Shown piece by piece: positions 56,054-64,000 of a DNA stretch of 64,000 nucleotides. This DNA is from Auanema rhodensis (lineage: Eukaryota; Nematoda; Chromadorea; Rhabditida; Rhabditidae). The position numbers and the translations under genes are program-made. Every line of letters starts with the position of its first letter. The first letter of the stretch is position 1. Where the stretch lies: the NCBI GenBank assembly GCA_964057225.1, contig OZ059899.1, positions 7,130,001 through 7,194,000 on the forward strand, read 5' to 3'. Below the pieces are notes generated by a model that saw only the letters and a list, made by a program, of their open reading frames with translations, had not been told where the DNA came from and did not search any database.

Positions 56054-57831
56054 ATGCAAAATGAGAATCAATTTTTTTTTTCAAAATAAATTATGAATAT
56101 TGAACGTATTTTACATAAAATCAGCCAAACATAATAATTATTCAAACATTTTAAAAAATAATTAAATTCATCCCTATCCTCTATACTATAAAGTCAAAAA
56201 AAGGTTTTTTTTTGTCATTTAAAGCTAATATTCATCGTTTTTTTTTCTATTCTCATGTGTATGTATAAATACCTCATGTAAAGTTACAAACTGAACAATT
56301 TACGTAAAAAACTCGTTTATTTTTCAATTCAAGATGTTATTATTGACTTTAACTTTTCAACATTTGAGAGAAAGAAATAGACCGAAAAGAAATGTTTTCA
56401 AAAGTTCTCAAAACTTTTTTTTTTTTTGAAAAGCTTTTAAAGGCTTTTTTCTGTTTTTTTTTAAACATTGTTTTCAGTTGAAAAATATCAAATGTTCCCA
56501 TATTTTTCCTAAGATAAGAGAAGTTTTGTTCAAAAATTAGAAGAAAAAAGATAACGTTCATTCTGATAAGAAGCATATTAAACCTGAACTTTCCTGCAAA
56601 ATTTGTACGTGATGTTGTTCATCATTCAAATGAATATTTTCATTCGTTTTTACATAAAAATATAAAAATAAATCTTTAAAAAGATCATTTTCATGCATTT
56701 TTTAGTTTGTTATATGTTTATATTATTATTTTTATATAAACTAACAATAACATTTAAATGAATGTTTTGTGAATAATAATAAGTTTTTTTAAAATAAATA
56801 ATTTCATTTTAATTGTATTTTAACCTTTATTTACCCTTAAACACATAAATGTTATTTTCATGTAGTCTCTTAACATGAAAATAACATTTATTTTTTTATT
56901 TTTTTTCTTTAAAATTTAATATATAAGTTAGCAATAAGTTGTATTTAATTTGCCTTGTTTCATCAATTTCTAATGCTGATTAACTTTCGTAAAAACATTT
57001 TTTTCTTAATTAGGATTAAATCTATCATTATTTACCTCATCTAGTTTTCATACTATTTATCTATCTGAATGACATCACATCTTGAATCGAATGTCATCAT
57101 CCCTTTCATACCCTCTCGAAAAACTTTAATTCTTCAAGGACAAAACACAACTTTTTGTGTTGATAATGAAGTTTTTTCTTCCAATTTACTTTACATAATT
57201 ACGAAAAAAAACGAAAAAATAAACGAAAAAGTTCGTTTTAATATTAAATTTCAAAGTTGGCATTCAGATTAATGCTTAAAACCTACTTCTCATATCTACT
57301 TTTCTGAGTAAAAATATAATGTCAAATAGTGAATGTATTGAATATAAAAATAGAAATATTAAATGGTTTTTAAGAATATTCAAGTAGTTATTCTCTTCAA
57401 TTTTCAGAAAGAATTTTTGAATATTTTATAATAGTCTTAAAATAGTTTTTTGTTATAAGGATAAAGTTTGAAAGTAGAAAAGAAAAATAAAAAATAAAAA
57501 TAAATTTCAATCAATGAAAGTGATAAAACAAAATTTTAAAATATCATAACAATACATTGAAACATTATACTAAAAAGGAAAAATGTAATAAAACATTTTT
57601 GAATTAAAATGATGAAAAACAAAACAAAAAAACTAAAAACAAGTAAGATATATAATGAAACAGAGTAACAATGCAATAAAGACTGCAATAAGTTTGTACC
57701 ATGTTAAGCAATATAGAAAATTGAACTTAAACGAAATGTTTTCTTTATATATTCTATTTCATAGTAACAGTTGTCCTCTTCTGAAATAAGTATATCCGTT
57801 GCATATAATGTTCTTCTCGGCAAAGATTTGT
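56054..57831. other. Intergenic between GST and tRNA-Pro
   Basis: Very AT-rich, with many homopolymer runs. The only ordered feature I see is the 19-bp hairpin at 56845-56891. Open frames are AT-driven. Confidence 0.5.
56845..56891. repeat. Perfect 19-bp-stem hairpin with a 9-base loop
   Basis: The left arm 56845-56863 (ataaatgttattttcatgt) pairs without mismatch with 56873-56891; the loop is agtctctta. In RNA it would be a strong stem, but shorter than a typical pre-miRNA (about 22 bp or more). A tiny inverted-repeat element or fold-back is also possible. Confidence 0.75.
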
Positions 57832-57903
57832 GGCCGAATGGTCTAGGGGTATGATTCTCGCTTTGGGTGCGAGAGGTCCCGGGTTCAAATCCCGGTTCGG
57901 CCC
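57832..57903 (+). tRNA. tRNA-Pro (anticodon TGG)
   Basis: Seventy-two bases with a full cloverleaf. The acceptor arms ggccgaa and ttcggcc pair perfectly. The D arm is gtctaggggtatgat. The anticodon arm is ctcgc-tttgggt-gcgag, giving TGG. The T arm is cccgg-gttcaaat-ccegg-type, containing the B box ggttcaaatcc. A poly(T) stop follows (atttttg). There is no intron. The minus-strand frame over it is a shadow. Confidence 0.97.
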
Positions 57904-58342
57904 AAATTTTTGAATTTTGGTGTTATATTTGTACTGTAGCAATTTTCAGAATCAAACCATGTATCTCTTTTGAATATTTTTTAATAATTAATTTAAAATA
58001 CATTTAAACATTATGAATGTTCCATGCTTTATCTCATTCTGCTTATATCCATCACAATGGGCGAAATTTGAAAATAACGAACGAAGAAAATGTTATTAAA
58101 TCATACATCATTTCTCGTCTAATTGCACATTCTACTCATTATACATTAGGATGCAGAACTAGTGGAGTTGTGTATGGAAACAGCAGAACGTGAAATGAAC
58201 AAAAACAGAAAATAGGTGAAAAAAAAAAAGAATAAAATTATAATTATTATACATGAAGAAAACATATATTATAAATTACATTATTATATAAGATATCTAG
58301 AAGTTGTTACGCCTTTTCATGGAGAAGATGAGATGATTAGTA

Positions 58343-60244
58343 TGAGGTAGATAGTGTACGAGGTTCATACATTGTGAGGGACAAGTAAAAATACCATACA
58401 GAACAATACAATTTTCAAAAAAAAATTAAGAAAGGCTCACGTGCTTCTAAATTACATCTTTTAAAATAATTCTATATTTGTTTTCTGGGTGAAAAAAAGC
58501 TGCGAAACCAATAAAAAATAAAACAAGGGGACTAACAACAAAACGAAAAAGAGAACAGGAAAGTATATGCCAATACAGGTAGATGCAAATACCGTATACT
58601 AGCGGAACCGGTGTGTAAACGTAGGCAGATATACTTAACTATTATACATGGAAACAGATATCATGAAGAAAATATAAATTTTGATTGGTCATCTCTAGAT
58701 TTGATAGATTGTGTTGCTTGTTCTCACAAGCAGGAAATCCAATAATCAGAGATTGAGCCTACGTATGTTATAGATGTGTCTATCTACAGCTTGAAAGCCT
58801 AAATTGAAGCGCCGAAAAATGCAATACATTGAGTTCATAGAGAATTTTGTTTCACAAAAAAAAAATAAAAAAACGAGCGTTGTAGATGAACACAGTCCAC
58901 TCATAAACCACCAAAATTTCAACAAAAGAATTGAACGATGTTATAAAACACAACAAAGAAATAGAATAGTTATTTCATATCTAATTCATCACTGTGTTCA
59001 TTTAGCTTCATAATCTATTTCCAAGTATGATAATAATCTTGTATACAGATTTTGACCTCGTGTGTAAATATCTTTTATAGAGTGAGAATAGAGGTATAAT
59101 CAATGAACACAAGTCTCTAGTTCAGCAAAAGTTTATCATACAAAAGATCTCTTCAGAAAGCTAAATAAAAATTTTTGAAGATAAATAAAAAAATTCCAAA
59201 TCAACTAGTGATTCTGAAGTCCCGCAAAGATAGGTGGTATATGAGGGCATACTCTAGATTAATAATTCTTAAACTTTAAAAGAAAACATGTATAGAACAG
59301 GCTAGCAGGGAATTATTAAACGAAATAATTAAAAATAAACTTTTTCTCAACGGAAACGTTTTGGAAGGATTACTTCAACTTTTTTGAAACAAGGATAAAA
59401 ATATTTTTGGCGTTAAATAAATCACCAGGTACAATACACACAGGTAAGGAGGTAACTGGTACAGTAAAACCGGATTTGAATAGAATTTGACTGTCAGAAT
59501 GAAACGAAAGATTTTCTTCGTTCACTTCCGGTTAACAGCTGAGGTAGATTAGATGAGGTGGTTGTTAATAAAAACATAAAATATACTTTGTAGTGAGAAG
59601 ATCTGATCGTAAGCTGGAGCCTAACGACAAGAGTACGCACGAATCGATTGCGAGAAAATTGGGGTGGGGGATTGGTTCGAGGTAGTTGTAAATAGACGTA
59701 GATAGAAGAGAGGTATGACCAGATTGCTAGACGGTCTGCAGCTTGTATATGGCTAACCGGCCAGGTACACACACACACAGAAAGTCCCGCATTATGTTTG
59801 AGATGATGAACAGTTTAAGATTATATGATTGATAATAAACTGAGAAATATCAGGAGATTGAGTAATGTATATGATGAATGAAGTATAGATTACATAGAGA
59901 AACTCATATACATGTAAAAACGGGATCTTTCTAGCTGAAGCTATGCGGAGAGTTCCGGCTGAACCGGCAGCTCAAGTAACAACGTTCAAACCGGCACTGG
60001 GCATGACACTGGACCTGGATAATAAACATGAGGTTGTTGGTACGGAAACTCCGACGTTTGAGGTAGATTAATAGGGAGGTATAATATATGATTGAGGTAA
60101 GCCAGTGATCACGCCAGTTGCAGAGGTAGATAATATGGATATAACGAACAATGAAAGCAGCAGTACTGGACCAGGATTTGAATGAGTAAAAATAATTTCG
60201 AAAGATAGACGGCAGGAGGAAGGACTCATCTAGTTTCTTGTCCG
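58343..60244 (-). promoter_or_regulatory. DAF-12 3' UTR region with a cluster of let-7-family target sites
   Basis: Read on the mRNA (minus) strand, the seed complement CTACCTC occurs at 58344-58350, 59541-59547, 59679-59685, 60060-60066 and 60123-60129. Three of these (58343-58350, 59540-59547, 60059-60066) are full 8-mers, CTACCTCA. A further 7-mer-A1 match (TACCTCA) lies at 60093-60099. One 7-mer is expected about 0.1 times by chance in 1.9 kb. The C. elegans daf-12 3' UTR is a known let-7-family target. How far the UTR extends is not shown; I saw no AATAAA on this strand, so the 58343 site may lie outside it. Confidence 0.75.
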
Positions 60245-63200
60245 TTATTCAACCTTGAAGATTTCACGAGGAAGCGCTTCGGTTTCTGCTGAATCGACGG
60301 TACCCAGGAAAAGCATACCAGCATTATGACTGATATCTTTCAGCATGTTCAATGCAGATGGAAGCTGAGTAAACAGCTTATGAGCATCTTCTCCATAAAG
60401 AGATTCCAGATATCTGAAAAGGAATAGAACAGTCTAATTCAGATAAATTGATAAGAAAGGAGAGAAAAATTTAGAAATTGCAACATACCGACGCAAGATT
60501 TTACAATAATGATCATGGAAGATGCTGATTTGTTGTTTATCACGCTCATCTGTGATACAATCACGAGGAGAGAACATAACTATCAACATAATTAAGGCAA
60601 TGGCTAAGTCATTTGTTCGAATATCGTCATGGAAGAATTGGAAGAATCTGTTGATTATTTCATATAAAATCTCATTTATTGTGGTTAACTTACTCATATA
60701 CACGATGTTTTTGCTCTCCGTGACTATCTTTTAACTGGTCGAACATATCAAATGGAACTTCTCCCTTAACTGTTGGGGACCGCCAAACTCCTTTGGATCC
60801 ATCGAATCGTGTTAAGCCGCGAATCGTCAACATCTCAACCATGGCAGCTGAAAAACAAATAAATTTATGATGAAGATAAGTTAAGCTAAGCATACCTTTC
60901 AATAAAGCGAATTTGCCATCTTGTGATAAATCATTGAATGCGGGTAGTCGTTTTGCCATTTTAACAAGACGCCTCATGGCAACATCCATGATATTCATAA
61001 TATCAGCAGGAGTCTTATTCGTCTTCAAGAATGATTCGCGTTGACGTCCCTGTTCCATAGGATCATTCATGCCTTTGAAAGCTTCAGCAACCATATCAAG
61101 GTCCCGAAGTTCCATGGCATTCAGTTGGAAACTAAGGCGAGGATCAGAGGAGCCATATAAAGGAACATTCTAAAAGTAATATATTGATATTATTGCAAAA
61201 GAAGAATAATAAGTAGCATACTTCTAGCACTCCTCTACTTGTTTGTCCTTGCAAAACTTGTGGGCTGTCAATTTTAAGAGCATCCTGAAAAAGATTTCCA
61301 TATTTAGCTGTTCATTAAGTTTAAGCAAGGTTTTGAAAAATTGTCACTTTTTCGCTGCACTTGAATATGATCTCACAAACCTCTATAGTTTTGTCAAAGT
61401 AAACTTTCATACTAGCAACCTTCTCAGCATAATCAGAATTGGAATATCCGCATCCACCAGCAGCAGTTTGATCCGTTCCCGGCACGGCAGCAGTTGCGGA
61501 ATTTCCAATTTCAATGTACGTCGGCAAAGCTGGAATAACTAAACGTTGCATTACTATGACTATCCAAATAGCATTGAAAGTTTAAAAATTTACCTGGAAC
61601 ACCTGTACGAGCAGTGGGTTGAATCATTGTGGGACTGTTAACAGGCATTCCTTGTATAGGACTACAGAATGTTCGGGGTTGTGGGCTACCAAGACTAGGA
61701 GAGTACGATGGTCTGAAAAATGATTGCTTTAATGAAACCGCATTTAAGTAGTTGATATACCTTTTGTTTGGTGGCTCTTCTCCTGGTTTACTTCCAGCTA
61801 GCTGAACTAAATTCTGGTAATCATCTATTGTCAGAATGACTTTTCCAGATTGAGTATCAACTGTAACTGGAGATGGAGTACTCGGGTTAGGTCGGACAAT
61901 TGTTGAGCGTAGTCTTTGCTGCATCACGAGATTAGGATCATACTGAAATACAAGTGTGTAAAAAACAGGATAAAATAACAAAAATTGGAAAAGTGTGCAA
62001 AACTTTGAACTAAGCGTTAGCATTTACTAATGAAAAACTAATAGCAACTAAACACATAAAGACTAAAACTACAACTACAAAGGTTGATACTAATGATAAG
62101 CCATGTCAAGCTATGAAAAGCTTTACTCACAGCATCAGGACTTCTTTGACCTCCTAAGAGTCCGATAGATCGCGACGGCGGAGAATCTGAGGCCGTCGAG
62201 CCGTTAGGGCTAATCAATGGATACTGAAGAAATGAGGTGAATATAAGGCTAATCCTCTTATTTTTTTCTTCTATTCTACATTTTTTTAAATACATATATA
62301 ATCATTTAACATTTGTTTTTACGAGAAAAAAATTTCCCAATCAAGAAATTGAAAATTGAAATGTCATATAGGATTATAAACATCATCTCACATCAGGAGG
62401 AGGTAAATTAGGTAACTGTAATTTGCATAAAATCACTTCAAAGTTTCTTGATTGGTAATTTGATTGATTATTGTTATAGTAATTTTCTACTTCATACTGA
62501 AAACACGTGTCGAGTGATAGCAAATGTTAAACATAACCTACCGCAGCACCAGGAGGGCTGACAAGTGGAGCAGCTACACCACGACCATTCATGGGAACGA
62601 GCTAGAAGAAGACGATATCAATACGAGTATGAACATCAGTCATGAATATCTTTTCTCATTCTCGTAAAATAATTTCATTTTCTCTCCAACATTGAAATCA
62701 TAGTTCCCATAAAAGTTCTCGGTACTAATTGGTTGATGGAATTCATATTTCCCATAAAATATTACAAGACAACATGAGAATTTTGAGACAATTTCAAAAA
62801 TAATTTTTGCCCTACTATATCTTTTAACCAAATATAGTATATATAGTATATATAATATATAATATAACATACTTAATAACTGTACTTTATGTTGTAACAT
62901 TCGCAATCATTTTTTTTACACTTTTGAGAAATAAAAAGAACTCGCAAATATCAATAAATTCGAGATTTTTCAAAATCAATCTCGATAATTTATTTCTCTA
63001 TATCACAATAATGAGCAAACATGTCAACGTGTTGATCGGCTAAATGATCAGAGTATAACTGATGAGTAAGCTATTCTGACATAATAGTCATCTAAGTCTG
63101 CTGATGTAAATGAGTTTGTCTGTTACTGAAATGAATCCTGCGGTGTTTTCGACAGGATCATAATCAAAGAAACTTTTTGACAGAAACTTCACTTTGTGCT

Positions 63201-64000
63201 TACAATTGGAAATATGGTATTTTAGTTCAAAACAACAAAAATAAAAAATTAGATGATAGTAAAGACAGCATTTACATCAATCAATTTCCTCCATAAACCT
63301 TGCACACTATATCTTTTAAAGTTGTTTTTAAAAATTTTATAAAGTATAAACTCTGAAGATAAGATATACCTGAGGTTGCTTCATCTTGTTTTGATTTGCA
63401 AGATTATTCAGTCGGGAATTTTTCCTTCGTCTTAATTGCTCATCATTAAGAATCCATTCTTTCTTCATGCCAACCTACAATGTTATTTTCAATTCAAATT
63501 TTCGAATGAATTTTGTATAAAACTTACAGCAAAACATTTCCGTAAACGACATTTTTGGCAGAAGCGACGGCTAACTGCATTAATTTCGCAATCTTCAGAA
63601 TATGGACATTTGAACTCCTGAAACATTTACGAAATCAATAAACTAAATTAGTATCGTTTTATGAAACATAAAAATGGCCATCAATTGAATAGTTTTCCAT
63701 ATATTTAAAAAATATGCAAACCGTTCAAATTAAAATCAAATTAAATGAAAAATTTGAATTTAGATTGTGTATCGCCGAAGACTTCTATGACCCTCGGGTA
63801 TTATTAAATCAATGAAAATGTTTCACAATTGAAATTCTTGATGAAAAAAACAAAAGTTCTCAACAACAAACTTCGGAGACGTCGACAAAAACAAAAAATA
63901 TAGAGAGAAACAGAGAAACTCATGATACTTTGACATCATCATGCTATTGGATATCGTACCTTCGGTCGCAATGCATTCCTTCGGAAGAAAGCTTTACAGG
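60245..64000 (-). CDS. DAF-12 nuclear hormone receptor (5' end outside the window)
   Basis: Steroid receptor that switches nematodes between dauer or infective larvae and reproductive growth in response to dafachronic acids. At the window edge the first zinc finger's end is visible: [13 protein letters not shown]. The next exon has the second finger, [20 protein letters not shown] then [10 protein letters not shown]. The next is [21 protein letters not shown] proline/serine-rich hinge spans several exons ([36 protein letters not shown]). The ligand-binding domain includes [55 protein letters not shown] and [20 protein letters not shown]. It ends LPREIFKVE (AF-2) then TAA at 60247-60245. Both DNA-binding and ligand-binding sequences follow DAF-12 more closely than other nematode receptors I know. 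Confidence 0.95.

Noticed and set aside
57754-57942. 62-codon minus-strand frame over the tRNA
   Set aside because: It reads the antisense of tRNA-Pro, a well-known source of false proteins.
59494-59778. 94-codon minus-strand frame after DAF-12
   Set aside because: It lies within the DAF-12 3' UTR region and spans two let-7 sites. No family resemblance and no start context.

Overview
This is nuclear DNA from a nematode. It is AT-rich, and the genes are cut into small exons by mostly short introns (about 35-60 bases) with T-rich acceptors ending in ttcag or ttag. Many start codons lie a few bases after such an acceptor, as expected with spliced-leader trans-splicing. The gene content is also nematode: a DAF-12 nuclear receptor, a transthyretin-like protein, a multi-ShKT secreted protein, three DUF1057 alpha/beta hydrolases, a Clc-like four-pass protein, and a pi-class GST that, as recalled, resembles filarial ones. 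The species cannot be named from the window.

Layout. 1-8.9 kb (minus strand): a rhomboid (RHBDD1-like) gene whose 3' half looks broken, the Golgi tether COG6, and C-terminal exons that resemble E2F. 8.9-12.6 kb (plus): VPS45, whose last intron contains a 270-bp tandem array with almost four copies. 13.3-22.4 kb: a small cysteine-rich protein, a Clc-like membrane protein, a transthyretin-like protein with a long extension, and a 61-residue membrane protein. 22.5-28.0 kb (minus): an ALDH8A1-like dehydrogenase, a COMT-like O-methyltransferase and an ShKT protein. 28.5-35.4 kb (minus): three tandem DUF1057 hydrolases lying downstream of presenilin. 35.7-42.3 kb (plus): RPN2, MRPL28 and ACSF3. The last two junctions have an AATAAA about 100 bases before the next start, the spacing of a nematode operon. 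Presenilin and RPN2 diverge from a gap of 309 bases. 42.5-50.7 kb has no gene that I can find. 50.7-53.0 kb (plus): a YAP homologue. 55.2-56.1 kb (plus): the GST. 57.8 kb: tRNA-Pro(TGG). 58.3-64.0 kb (minus): a DAF-12 orthologue that continues past the window edge.

The most notable signal is 3' of the DAF-12 stop codon. The mRNA strand carries five perfect matches to the let-7 family seed complement (CTACCTC) plus one shorter match within about 1.9 kb. The let-7/daf-12 circuit is known in C. elegans, so this looks like a conserved heterochronic switch. The second is the intronic satellite in VPS45. The third is the operon-like architecture around presenilin and RPN2. I did not find a wholly new kind of system.
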